This document shows positions 49,547-57,960 of a stretch of DNA of 64,000 nucleotides, piece by piece. The position numbers and the translations under genes are program-made. Positions within the stretch are counted from its first letter, which is position 1; every line of letters begins with the position of its first letter. Source of the DNA: Atherinomorus stipes (lineage: Eukaryota; Chordata; Actinopteri; Atheriniformes; Atherinidae). The stretch spans positions 62,001 through 126,000 of the forward strand of contig JALJCO010008721.1 in NCBI GenBank assembly GCA_023101725.1, given 5' to 3'. The notes beneath the pieces were generated by a model that made no database searches, was not told where the DNA came from, and saw only the letters and a program-made list of their open reading frames with translations.

Positions 49547-52500
49547 AATAAAAAAATAAGTAAATTTATAATTTTTATATTAATTGGAGTTAGAAATAAA
49601 CTATTAGTAAAAAATTAAAAAATAAAAATAAAAAAAAAGTAAATAATATACCTTCAACTCTCTTTTCTTATAAAGAGGGAGAAAAAAAAGAAGAAAAGTA
49701 ACAACTCAAACTATTCCATTTATCTTATTTTGGTTAAATGGATGAAAGAAGAAAGAAAAAAAGAAAAGAAAGAAGTGAAAAGAAGATTATATTTTAAAAA
49801 AAAAATAGTATAAAATATATATTTTTATATTTAAAAATTTTTATATTTTTTTATTTGTTTTATTTTTTTTAAATTTTTATTTAAAATTAATAATTAAATA
49901 AATAAATTATTTTTATTATTTTTTTTAATTATAAATATAAATATTATAAAATAAAAAAAAAAAAAATAAAAATAAAAAAAAAAAAAAAAAAATAAAAAAA
50001 ATAAAAAAAAAAAAAATAAATAAAAAAAAAAAATAAAAAAATAAAGAAAATAAATACCTCATCAAACCCCTCTCAATGCCCTCCTTCTCCTCATAACCGC
50101 TAAAGAAAAGATTAAGTTAAATTTATATTTTTTTTTTTTTTTTTTTAATTAGAATTTTTTAAAAAAGTTTTAAAAAAGGATAACAAAAACTGCAGTTGAA
50201 CTGTTCATTAAAAGAAAAAAGTTAAAATAGAAAATAAGAAGACTAAGCCTACTAAATATATAAAAAAGAAGAAAAAAAATAATCTTCATTACATCCCCCC
50301 TCCACGCTCCGGTACCGCATAAACACCAAAAAATCACTAATGAATGAAGAGAAAAAAAAAAGAATGAAAAAAAATGGAAAAAATGATAAAAGATAAAAAT
50401 TTTAAGAAGATATATAATAAAATTTAAAAATTTTAAATCATAATAAAAGTATAAATCAAGATAAAATAGAGTCAGTGTTAATCTTTATATATTTTTTGTA
50501 TATAATTAAATTTATATAAATAAAAATCTGGGGGTACTCAATAAAACTAAATAAGGAGAAATAAGAAAATATATGAAATAAACAAGATAAGAGAAGAAAA
50601 AGTAAAAAAAATAATATAAAATAATAATTATTTAAATATAAAAAAAATAAAAAAAATAGAAATAGAATAAAATGAAAAAGAGAGAAAAAAAAAGAAAAGG
50701 AAAAAATAATAAAGAATAAAAAAAAAAAAAAAAATAAAACCAAGTAAAAAAAAAAAAAATAGGAAATAAAATAAATAAAAAGGAAAAAACATAAATAAGG
50801 ATCTAGGAGACAATGATATGATGACATCGACTTGCGCTGCTGTTAAAACAAGCCACAATAAAGATTTTTTTTTAAAAAAAGCAGCTGGCGCTTTAGCTAC
50901 AAACTGGTCGAATTTGCAACGGACTTGCTGCTAAGATGGGGACGTGTCATTGTTGGGGCGTTTGGTTGGAATAACTACGATTCAAAGGCCCAGGGCCAGT
51001 GGTTGGTGATAGTCGGGAGGCAAGTCTGCAAGTAGAAAATTAATATCACCATGGAAGTGAACATCGTAAAGTCACACATGGAATCTGAAAAAGCCACCAA
51101 GTAGGAATCCAAGGACAAGTAGCGCGACAGCTAGCATCACTCCTCCAACTTCCACCGCTCCTCTACAAGCAGAGGTAGGTGACCTAAAAAAAAAAAAAAA
51201 AACTGCCCTCACTTAAATTGAGTTAATCCAATGAATCATTTTTCTGAGTGTACGTCATTCTTGGCTTGTTCAAGCTTACGCGAGACTTCTCTGAGTGCCA
51301 GAGATTTCCCTTGAGAGATTTTATTAATTTTGAAAAGTTTTGCTTTTAATTCCTCGTGATCCTGTTCCAAAGACTTGTTTTCTGACTCAATCTTCATGAA
51401 CTTGTCCTTCCAGCCTTTCAGCTCAGCTTCTAGCATCTCCAAAGACTCATTTCTGGGACTTGTTGCATTCTGTCCATTACAAAACACTTTAATAAGCTTT
51501 TGGACTTCATTCTCTAAGAACTTGTTCCTGTCTGTAACAGACGTAATTTGCTGTTTGGAAAACATCAAGTCATTTTTAACATATTTAAGTTTTTTCTTGA
51601 CTTCACGAAGTTTCAGAGATTTCTCTTGAAGGTTATCATCTTTTTCAAGAAGGTCTCTTTTTAGCTCCTTGTTACGCTGCTGCGCAGACTTGTTTTCTGC
51701 CTCCATCATAATATATTTGTCCTTACATTGCTTTAGCTCAGCTTTTAGCAGCTGGACTTCGTGTTGTGAAGCCTCAGCTCTGAGTCTCATGGCATTCTGT
51801 TCATTACAAAGTGTAGCTTCCTGGACCTTTTGCTCCAAAACCCTATTCTTCTATGTAATTAATTCATTCTCCTGTCTGAAGAACTGAATCCCATTCTTCA
51901 TGTGATCATGCATTTTCAGAACATGTTGGAGCTCCTGGTCTTTTTTTACTAATGCATTCATCCTTTTTTCTGATGGTTTCTTTGTATTCAAGCATTGTTT
52001 TTCTCACCATTTCAAATTCCCTTTCTAGGGGTTTAGTTTCTTCCTCTGAAGATTTGTAGTTTTTCTCCATGCTGTCATCAGTAAGTTCTTTGAGTCTCAG
52101 CAGAAATTCTTCTTTTTCTTGAGCTTGCTTATCAAGTTCCATATCCAGCTCCTTTGAAATTTCTTGTTCTTGACACAACTTTTCTTTTAGCTGCATATTT
52201 TCCAATTTCAGTGCTTCTCTTTTTTATTGTAGTTTAGTTTATTACTGAGTTCCTCAATGCGTTTATACAGACCCTCGTTTGCTATTGTTAACGAAGCGAC
52301 TTTTTCAGAAAGAGCCTCATTTTGGCCAGAAATGACCTCATTTTCAATATGAAAATCTTCTGTAGAACTTTGCATTATAGAGTCCATTTTTTCAGAGTAG
52401 ATCTTATTAGTGAACGACCGATATATCGGCCGGCCGATATATCGGGCCAATATTTGCGTTTTTTCTCGATATCGGTATCGGCCGAAATTGGGCCGATATT

Positions 52501-55500
52501 TTTTTCCCCATCATGTTTTACAGACAGGCATCTGCAGCTTTCTGCTGTGACTGTGAGACACTTCCGTCGATGAGCAGCAAGGTTTTGTTTTGTTTTTTTA
52601 CTGGTACCGGTATCGGCCTAAGTCGCGGGCAGTATCGATCCCCCGTCATGATTTAACGGCAGCCGCCACACGCAGCTTTCTGTTGACTTGACTGTCGCCG
52701 CTGTCCATGCAGCTCCTCCCCACTCCCCTTCACAGAGAGAAGCCTGGAGCATCATCTGCACTCCAAGCTAAGTTGTATATCTTTAAAAACGTATTGTAAC
52801 TGTTTACTTTGTTGAAATATCGCCATGCGCTTTGGAAACACAAAGTTTGTGGTTCAGAATAGGAAACAGAAAAGCCGAGTGCTTCGTCTTTAAAACTAGC
52901 CAACTCGTAATGTAGTAGCTGGATTTAGTAGCAGGCTGCGTTTAGCTTCTAAACATTAGTCATAAACGGATGCAGAATAACCAACAATAATTCAGTTCTG
53001 TGGTGCTGCTGCTTGTTGGACTTTAGTAACCCGGTATGAGTTTGTCACGTAGAGATTTGCTGCAGACGCTCCATGTTGTCACCTCAGTTAACGTGCTGCA
53101 CTCCCCCCGCAGAGTGAGGGTGTCACATCGGCTTCAACAGAACGGTCCGTTTAAAAACAAAACAAAAAAACTTTCTAAACATATCTTGTTTACTTCGCTG
53201 AAATATCACCATACAATTTGGAAACATAAAGTTTGTGGTTCAGAATATGAAACCAGCTTTGTAAACAGGCAGCAATAAGCCAAAAACAACTATTACATGA
53301 ATGACAAGGACATTTAAATATGTTGGGCGACACAAAGGACATTTTATGATGACTGATTATCTATATAAAATGTGAACAGTCAACACACAAACGCTTTTTT
53401 CTTTTTTTCCATTCACACCCCATCTGTATATGCACACATTACAGTATGTGGGTGAATGTAAAAGATGATGATGCAGCAAGACTGATAATGATTTATGTGT
53501 TTTTGCTTATTTTCCTTTCAAGGATTTGGGGTTTTTGCATGTGTTAAATGAATAATTCTATTTGGGAAAAAACCATAGACTGTATATAATTACTGGACGT
53601 AGCTTCCGGTCTCTTCTGAATAGAGAAATGTGAAGCCAGGTGGGCGTGTCTTACCGTCGCCATCTTGCCGTGTCACGTACGTCGTCACTCCAGGAAAATC
53701 CTAAAATGGGCACAGCGCGGCCGCGGGACAAATGATTGACAGCTGACGTACTGTGGGCTAAACGCTAACTGAGCTAACACGAAACTAAGAGGAGCTAACA
53801 AAGATAACCCCCCTAAGCGGCATGGTTAAGGTAAGACATGCTTAGACTTGCAATTCGCTGACTAAAAACCGCCGTTGTGCGACTCTGTAACAAACTGAGA
53901 CCTTATTAAGAGCAAAGAAGGAGCTAACTAGGAGCCTCCGGTCGGCAGGCGGAGCTTCCGGTCTGCCGCATGTCAATCATAAGGATACGCCCTTAATTAT
54001 GTGTAATTTGAAGAATAAATAACATCTAAACGAATGAGTTATAAAAAAATTCACCCCCCTCACAGTTGACATGAAGGTAAACGTGACCTAATAAACCTAA
54101 AATGATTTTTTGAACCAGGCTGTAAACCTGTTTATTTCTGCTGTGAAGTTGGCGTTTTTAACATGGGAGTCTATGGGGATTTGCTCGCTCTTGGAGCCAG
54201 CCCCTAGCGGATGAAGGGAGGATTACACTAAATACAATGCGGAAGAGAGCTTCACTGTTCTGAGGCGGAGTTTGCCCCTTGGAAAAAACAAAGACCTAAT
54301 ATTTTTTTTATTGTCATGTCAATTTTAGTATGTTAATTGAAGAAACAACAGCATATCGGCCACAAATATCGGCCCAAATATATCGGCCTCCAATATCGGC
54401 TATCGGCCCAGGCTGTTGAAAAAATATCGGTATCGGCCCTAAAAAATCAATATCGGTCGTTCACTAATATCCATGCTGTATTCACCTGACCGCCTTTCAC
54501 CTTGTTTTTCCTGTGCGTGGGGGCTACGTGTGCTCCCATTGGCTCAAAAGAGCGCACTGGCAGCAAAGGATCATGGTCTATGTAGTTTAGTACGTTACAC
54601 TACGCATAGAGTGGACTGAAAACTATTATTTTTGTCTCAAGAGACATGCTGTTTCATACCGTGACAAGACCACGACGATATCGCGGCAGTTTACCTCCGG
54701 CGATATCGCGATATCGACAATATCGTTACATCCCTAGTACCAAGTTGGTACCACCATGACTGTTGTACTGTTGGTACCAGAGGTACTGAGCGTGTTGTTC
54801 ATCCGCCAAACAGTTCAGTGAAGACGTCTCCTCAGAGCGTAGCGGGGCTGCTGCTCCACCTCATTTCGTTGGTGAAAAAGAGCAACAAGGAGCCATAAAT
54901 GTGTGCGTGTGGCCGCACTGTGCCCACACCGGCTGTCAGACATCCCCGCATCTTTGCACGCTGAGAACACGCGAGCCGCAGAGCTTGCCACAGAACTGCG
55001 GTGCAACTGGAGTTTGCCGTGCTTGAATCGGCAATAAGGCTTTGAAGATATTAAACTGAACTTTATAAATAGTTTTCTTGGAGGGAGATCCATCATTATC
55101 ATGCCTATGAATCAATACACAGTCTAAAACTGCTTCACTCCATGTGGATGAGCTCACACGTGTGCCGTTATCTTTTATCCGATAACTTCTCGTTGTGTTT
55201 GTTGAAACTTTTTCAGTATATAAAAATTTTCACATCTGTGTCTGTTGGCATTTTCAGGACTGATGGAAGCATTGAACACAATACTGCGTTAACATGCAGC
55301 CAATAACTCTTTCATAACTGTTTCATAACCGGATTATTAGCAATAACCCGGTTGCGCACGGCCATGTAAACACCAGCAAAAACCCGAATATGCTATTTTT
55401 TGTGTTTTTAATAACCAGAATATTACCCCTGGGTTACTCCTTTTCTAACCCGAATATTTGGTCATTTAAACGCGTATCGGAATATCTCCATTGAAAGGAT

Positions 55501-57543
55501 TATTAAATTTTGTTCTGCACATGCTACATTCACAAGGATTCTTGGTCTTTTGAGTAAACTATAGGGAGTATTTGTACCAGTAATCAGACAGTACTCTGCG
55601 CACTAGCTTGCTAGTTTATATATCACCATGGCAACATGCATCCCAAAGGTGCCGGTGTGCAAACAGTTACTTCGCGGGCTCCTTCACTCATCTGGAAAGG
55701 TTTGGTAAAGGCGTGACGTCGGAAAATTGTGACGGCAGCTGGAGTCAGTGAACTCCATCATTACAACCGTCCCCTCCACTCCTGACTGAGACCTTCATCG
55801 TAGTGTCCGGGGGCTCTGGTGAAAACGGAAAGTGTGGATGTGTATGGCGCTCAGCTCCAGCTCCGAGCTGCGTTTCCACCACACGTTCTCTCCTTCTATG
55901 ACCGATGTATCAGTCTATCCTTAGTCAAGTGCTGTACACTGAGCCCAGAAATAATCTATTATTACTCACTTTAGCCTAAAATTTGGATCAAAAGTTACAC
56001 AGTATCCCCTTAACTCTGATTTATGAGGTTATTCAGGCATGAAAAAAAGGTTCCTAACTCAAGGATTGAACCAATGTGTCGACCCATAACAGACAAATTT
56101 AAAAAAAGAATAGATTTTAAGGATCTCTTGGGGCATTTTTTTAACATCTCTGGAAATAACATCAAAGACAGGACAGTCTGACAGACAGAAAATTGTATTT
56201 TAGCAGCAAGTAAGAGCTGATAGCTGCAAACCTGGCATTTCTCAGCAACCATGGTCCTGAAGGCCCACTACCCTGCAGGTGTTAGATGTTTCCCTGCTCC
56301 AACACACCTGATTCACATTAAACAGATCACTGACAAGCTCTGCATAATCGTGCTATTGAACCATTAACCTAAATCAGGTGTATTGAAGCAGGGAAACATG
56401 GAAAGTCTGCAGTACAGTGGGTCCTGAGGTAGACTTGTAGTTCTTGAAACCAGTCCTGAAACCACTTTTTCGCGGTCTTGTCACAACCTCAACAGTCTTT
56501 GGTCTCAGGTCTCATGTCACACAATGTGTTGGACTGGCCGAGTGGTTTCGAAGGGATTTGTAATCTAGAATATCTAGGCAGGCAGAGTATGTTTTTATAC
56601 AGTGGTTCTCAAAATTATTAATTCAAGAAAAGGCTAAATTCACAATAGTAATTCAGATAACAAGAAACTAATAATAAATGAAAACTTACAAAATTATAAT
56701 TTAGTGAAATAAATGTTGCAGGAAATAATAATTATATATATACATAAAAAAAGAGCAAAACTATCCCGAGACACATAAGAGCATCTTTCCCATGAACAGT
56801 GGACCAAAATACCTGTCAACATATGTAGAAGTCTTTTTGAACATTGCAGAAAAAGTGATTGCTTCAAAGTGTGGCTCAACAAAATTTTAGCTTCAGAGCC
56901 TCATCATGCTTGTTTTATTTGTTTAAAAATATTCCTTTCAAACCACAATTTTAAAAAAAATCAATGTCATGATTTTCATTGAATTTTTATTTATTATTTT
57001 GTCAATTTCATCTTATTTCACTAACAGCTGATTTTTTTTTATCTTTAATGAAAGGGTATGAACAATTTTGAGGACGACTGTATAATTCTATGCCTTTTGC
57101 AAGTACCAAATAATACAATCTCATACTTGCACTCAGCAGCTGAAACCAATATGGTGCTTAGGTTCTAAAACTCTTGCAAAATGGCAAAAAATTTGTTTTT
57201 TTTTTTTCTTTGTTTGTTTATGTCTTGAGATTAACCAGTCTTTTGGACTTGGTCTGTCTTGGTCTTGATACTCTCTGGTCTTGGTCTCGGTTTAGGCGGT
57301 CTTAACTACAAGTCTACCCTGAGGGCTGGAGTTGGGAAACACTGCTGTACAGTGTGTCCTCAAAACAGCTGAGGAAAGTGGACAAGTGGAGGACAAATGA
57401 GAAGTTTCAGGATTTAAAACAAAACCTCATCATTTAAACGGGACCTGGAAGTCATTAGTAACTCTAGAAAAGAGAAAACGCCCTTCTTACCTCCTCTCCT
57501 CTTTGAAGTACAGCACAGGTTTCCTTCTCGATGAATACATCAT
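37105..57543 (-). CDS. b4galt7: Xylosylprotein beta-1,4-galactosyltransferase 7 (whole gene, six coding exons)
   Basis: The enzyme adds the first galactose to xylose-O-serine in the glycosaminoglycan linker, in the early Golgi (family knowledge). Exons: 57491-57543, 42163-42501, 39517-39742, 39027-39110, 38836-38940 and 37105-37260. All introns are GT-AG and the phases join to 320 codons plus TAG, against about 327 in human. Domains seen: a short basic cytosolic tail; a signal anchor at about residues 29-47; a proline-rich stem; [10 protein letters not shown]; the metal-binding DVD at 156-158; WGWGREDDE at 215-223; and a cysteine-containing C-terminus ending PWCLLA. An N-D-T sequon lies at 147-149. 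The start has two adjacent ATGs, and I took the upstream one. tmed9 lies upstream on the same strand, as in human. Introns 1 (15.0 kb), 2 (2.4 kb) and 5 (1.6 kb) are inflated by mobile elements. Nothing in the coding sequence looks broken. Confidence 0.96.
37383..38100. repeat. hAT-derived repeat fragment hosting the SINE
   Basis: Sequence with GATGTTCGATATATA, ACCGATATTG and ACCGATATCAATC resembles hAT ends. It continues on both sides of the SINE (to 37654 and from 38043). Neither boundary is exact. Confidence 0.45.
37655..38042 (-). mobile_element. tRNA-derived SINE with 11-bp target duplication
   Basis: On the minus strand the head has an A box (GTGGTTAGCACC) and a B box (GGTTCGATTCC). 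It is followed by the fish-wide body (GTGTGGAGTTTGCATGTTCT, TCCAAAGACATGCATG, CTGTCCAGGGTGTACCCCG) and the tail GGATAAGCGGTACAGAAAATG. GGGCAATATTT flanks it at 37644-37654 and 38043-38053, a perfect duplication. It is in b4galt7 intron 5, sense orientation, inside an older repeat. Confidence 0.9.
38836..38940 (-). CDS. b4galt7: b4galt7 coding exon 5
   Basis: The exon has 35 codons, residues 235-269, phase 0 at both ends. It runs from [19 protein letters not shown] to [16 protein letters not shown]. The acceptor is cttacag and the donor gtgcac. Intron 4, between exons 4 and 5, is only 86 nt, near the usual minimum for fish introns. Confidence 0.96.
39027..39110 (-). CDS. b4galt7: b4galt7 coding exon 4: WGWGREDDE catalytic motif
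   Basis: This exon is 84 nt, 28 codons with phase 0 on both sides (residues 207-234). It runs from [19 protein letters not shown] to [18 protein letters not shown] is the acceptor-binding and catalytic loop signature of beta-1,4-galactosyltransferases. The acceptor is unusual: the intron ends in 23 uninterrupted TG units and then cag, and the only pyrimidine-rich stretch (ttttcctcctct) lies upstream of that repeat. The donor is gtgaaa. Confidence 0.96.
39114..39159. repeat. (CA)23 microsatellite at b4galt7 exon 4 acceptor
   Basis: 23 perfect CA units on the plus strand, (TG)23 in the sense of b4galt7, ending 3 bases before the exon 4 acceptor junction. Confidence 0.98.
39517..39742 (-). CDS. 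b4galt7: b4galt7 coding exon 3: DVD metal-binding core
   Basis: The first base completes Arg131, and 75 codons follow (132-206). They begin [10 protein letters not shown] and include [11 protein letters not shown], with the Mn2+/UDP-galactose binding D-V-D at 156-158, then [20 protein letters not shown]. The exon ends in HYHM before the donor gtaccg, which is weaker than the other donors in this gene. Translation joins directly to [10 protein letters not shown] of the next exon. Confidence 0.97.
40105..41700 (+). mobile_element. LINE 3' fragment inside the hAT element
   Basis: The plus-strand translation gives the reverse transcriptase C-terminal domain of fish non-LTR elements ([37 protein letters not shown], then [15 protein letters not shown]) with later frame breaks. 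The tail at 41636-41690 has TATGTAAAGCACTTTATAAA and AAAGTGCTACAAA. It is split by the MITE at 40427-41219. Confidence 0.75.
40427..41219. mobile_element. TTAA-target MITE, 793 bp
   Basis: TTAA lies at 40423-40426 and 41220-41223. The TIRs are AGGTGCCATGACATCAAA and the complement of ACTGTTATGTCATCACTCCT. Removing it restores the LINE reading across KRGLK|TYLYG. It carries a C11 run near 40668 and no ORF. Confidence 0.8.
42163..42501 (-). CDS. b4galt7: b4galt7 coding exon 2: signal anchor, stem, start of catalytic domain
   Basis: The acceptor is tttccag and the donor gtgagg. The exon encodes residues 18-131. In order these are a basic stretch, the hydrophobic anchor [18 protein letters not shown], a stem with a polyproline run (QPPPPCPPG), and the N-terminal catalytic segment [20 protein letters not shown] with [15 protein letters not shown] and [26 protein letters not shown] and NQVDH are strongly conserved in B4GALT7. 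Confidence 0.97.
43310..45418. mobile_element. Non-autonomous hAT-like element, about 2.1 kb
   Basis: The left end AGAGTTGTTCCAATACTGAT is matched by the complement of GTATCGGAACATCTCTATTG. ATCGGTA and GTATCGG motifs recur near both ends. It is interrupted by the MITE at 43414-43870. No transposase is visible in the interior (44000-45280). Confidence 0.65.
43414..43870. mobile_element. Nested hAT MITE
   Basis: The ends TCGGGCTGAGCGATATGG and the complement of AGTATATCGCCCAGCCCTA are inverted. The flanks ATACCACG (43406-43413) and ACACGACG (43871-43878) match at 6 of 8 positions. It is inserted in the element at 43310-45418. Confidence 0.68.
45988..46286. mobile_element. hAT MITE with 8-bp target duplication
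   Basis: The inverted ends are CAGGGGTGGCCAAGTCCGGT and the complement of GGACTTGGCCACCCCTA. The flanks are TTTATGCT (45980-45987) and TTTATGAT (46287-46294), 7 of 8 identical. It is 299 bp with no ORF and lies in b4galt7 intron 1. Confidence 0.8.
46505..47905 (-). mobile_element. 5'-truncated L2-type LINE with reverse transcriptase remnant
   Basis: Minus-strand frames encode a reverse transcriptase C-terminal half. [20 protein letters not shown] (about 47780-47720) is followed, after a frame break near 47610, by [35 protein letters not shown], the catalytic YSDD ([13 protein letters not shown]) and the thumb [10 protein letters not shown] second frame break near 46865 is followed by [15 protein letters not shown] and SHPLHNTV. 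The 3' end reads TTTCCCTTCTGGGATGAATA then AAGTA and an ATTTC-rich tail, as in L2/CR1-group elements. It is inactive, since the endonuclease half and 5' end are missing. It sits in b4galt7 intron 1 in the sense orientation. Confidence 0.88.
48199..48320. repeat. Three spaced copies of TTTTTCTGAATTAACAAGAT
   Basis: Three near-identical 20-base copies at about 45-60-base spacing, in b4galt7 intron 1. The function is unknown. Confidence 0.7.
49495..50830. repeat. A-rich low-complexity tract, 1.3 kb
   Basis: The tract is overwhelmingly A (with T) on the plus strand, including a 40-base A run near 49508-49545 and many AAAT, AAAG and ATAAAA runs. It has only small islands of ordinary sequence (around 50060-50105 and 50285-50325). 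Open frames here, read as poly-Phe/Ile/Leu, are composition artefacts. Confidence 0.9.
51236..52405 (-). pseudogene. Broken intronless coiled-coil protein ORF
   Basis: Three consecutive minus-strand reading frames (52405 to about 52208, then to about 51906, then 51838-51236) encode one continuous, very charged, heptad-rich protein of nearly 390 residues. The frame changes at an A6 run (52220-52225) and an A7 run (51941-51947, plus-strand T), and an in-frame TAG lies at 51851-51853. The C-terminal 200 residues hold two diverged copies of a unit of about 100 residues. Compare [20 protein letters not shown] with [20 protein letters not shown], and [12 protein letters not shown] with [12 protein letters not shown]. 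The 5' end is cut by the element at 52406-54468. I do not recognise the family. The lack of introns suggests a retrocopy or a single-exon gene. It is in the same orientation as the host gene b4galt7. Confidence 0.6.
52406..54468. mobile_element. 2.06-kb DNA transposon derivative with perfect 19-bp TIRs
   Basis: Both ends carry ATTAGTGAACGACCGATAT in inverted orientation (52406-52424 and 54450-54468). Near both ends there are dense ATCGGCC motifs, and a perfect 28-bp palindrome lies at 52418-52445. No transposase ORF is evident. A copy of another repeat (53580-54200, shared with 32120-32480) lies inside. Its left end abuts the coiled-coil pseudogene. The target duplication is unresolved; TA is possible. 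Confidence 0.75.
53580..54200. repeat. Interspersed repeat (ATTGACAGCT family), copy 2
   Basis: It is the copy nested in the element at 52406-54468. It begins GACTGTATATAATTACTGGA and shares the motifs of the copy at 32110. Confidence 0.6.
54480..54736. repeat. hAT element right end
   Basis: The segment ends in CGATATCGACAATATCGTTACATCCCTAG, broken here as GCGATATCGACAATATCG plus TTACATCCCTAG, typical of hAT ends with CTAGGGATGTAACGAT. Tandem CGATATCGCG motifs lie at 54676-54722. No matching left end was found. Confidence 0.5.
55110..55500. repeat. Repeat-derived sequence with hAT-like terminus
   Basis: It contains GATTATTAGCAATAACCCGG and CATGTAAACACC motifs of fish MITEs and ends near GTATCGGAATATCTCCATTG. 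That sequence resembles the hAT terminus at 45398-45417. Boundaries are unclear. Confidence 0.4.
56430..57316. mobile_element. Nested hAT-like element with 8-bp target duplication
   Basis: The ends are inverted: TAGACTTGTAGTT and AACTACAAGTCTA. The flanks are TCCTGAGG (56422-56429) and CCCTGAGG (57317-57324), 7 of 8 identical, as expected of a hAT target duplication. Removing it rejoins the outer repeat. It contains the Tc1-like MITE at 56598-57082. Confidence 0.72.
56598..57082. mobile_element. Tc1/mariner-like MITE (copy 3), innermost layer
   Basis: It is flanked by TA on both sides. The TIRs read TACAGTGGTTCTCAAAATTA and the complement of TAATTTTGAGGACGACTGTA with few differences. It is 485 bp with no ORF. 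Related copies lie at 5035-5468 and about 30-223. Confidence 0.78.
57491..57543 (-). CDS. b4galt7: b4galt7 coding exon 1
   Basis: The exon starts ATG ATG and encodes 17 residues, [17 protein letters not shown], plus two bases of an Arg codon. The donor is gtaag at 57486-57490. The basic residues form the cytosolic tail of a type II membrane protein. The first base of exon 2 completes the split AG|G codon, which supports this assignment although the exon is short and 15 kb from the next one. Confidence 0.88.
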
Positions 57544-57960
57544 GTTTACAGACTTGCAGCTGATCTGAGAGCAGTTACATTCAGGCTCAGCAAACAACAA
57601 CGCGGTTCAGAGGAGCGACAATCCCCTCCATCCTCCCTCATTTATCGCTGATGATGGAGACCGAGCTGCCCTCCATGCTGGGTCTCTGCTCGCCGCTCAT
57701 TCGGTGCAGTCAGCCGTTAAATTCCGCATCTTGAAGCGGCCAGGTCTGGACCAGTTAGCCGGGTGGAGCTAACAGTCTGCTGCTGCTGTACACGTAGCAC
57801 GTAGCGGTTCATACACACCGATGCCCCGGGTCCTCGCGCACTGATTTTCGACCGTAGTTTCGGTTCAATCCGCTGCACCGTTTTTATCGACGGCCCATTA
57901 ATGCTTCAGTCTGTTTTATGAGTAAAGTTCACGGATCAATAACCGACTGAAGAGGCAATT
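57544..57960 (-). promoter_or_regulatory. b4galt7 5' UTR and probable promoter region
   Basis: This is the stretch immediately upstream of the b4galt7 ATG. It is richer in GC and CpG than the surrounding intronic and repeat DNA (for example around 57700-57860) and has no visible TIRs or repeat tails. No TATA box stands out. A housekeeping-type CpG-rich promoter is an inference from position and composition. Confidence 0.45.

Larger units (their letters stand above)
49124..56009. mobile_element. 6.9-kb segment bounded by TTAA and terminal inverted repeats
   Basis: TTAA lies at 49120-49123 and 56010-56013. The left end AGGGATACCATGTAACTTTT and right end complement GGGGATACTGTGTAACTTTT match at about 17 of 20 positions. 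Most of the interior appears to be later insertions: the A-rich tract, a coiled-coil pseudogene, a 2-kb element and hAT ends near 54736 and 55475. It lies in b4galt7 intron 1. Either it is one MITE swollen by nested insertions, or two unrelated MITE ends happen to face each other. Confidence 0.55.
56243..57352. mobile_element. Outer hAT-like MITE, split by a nested element
   Basis: The left arm (GGTCCTGAAGGCCCACTACC, CTGCAGGTGTTAGATGTTTC) and the right side (CAGGGAAACATGGAAAGTC, then GGGCTGGAGTTGGGAAACAC after the insert) are inverted copies of the common fish end in which a tail rich in CCAACACACCTGA follows GGTCCTG. The insertion at 56430-57316 divides the right arm. It lies within the sequence upstream of b4galt7 intron 1's 49124-56009 block. 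Confidence 0.6.

Noticed and set aside
50456..50858. Open frames of more than 70 codons rich in Phe, Ile, Leu
   Set aside because: They are products of the A-rich tract read on the opposite strand, with no domain or real codon pattern.
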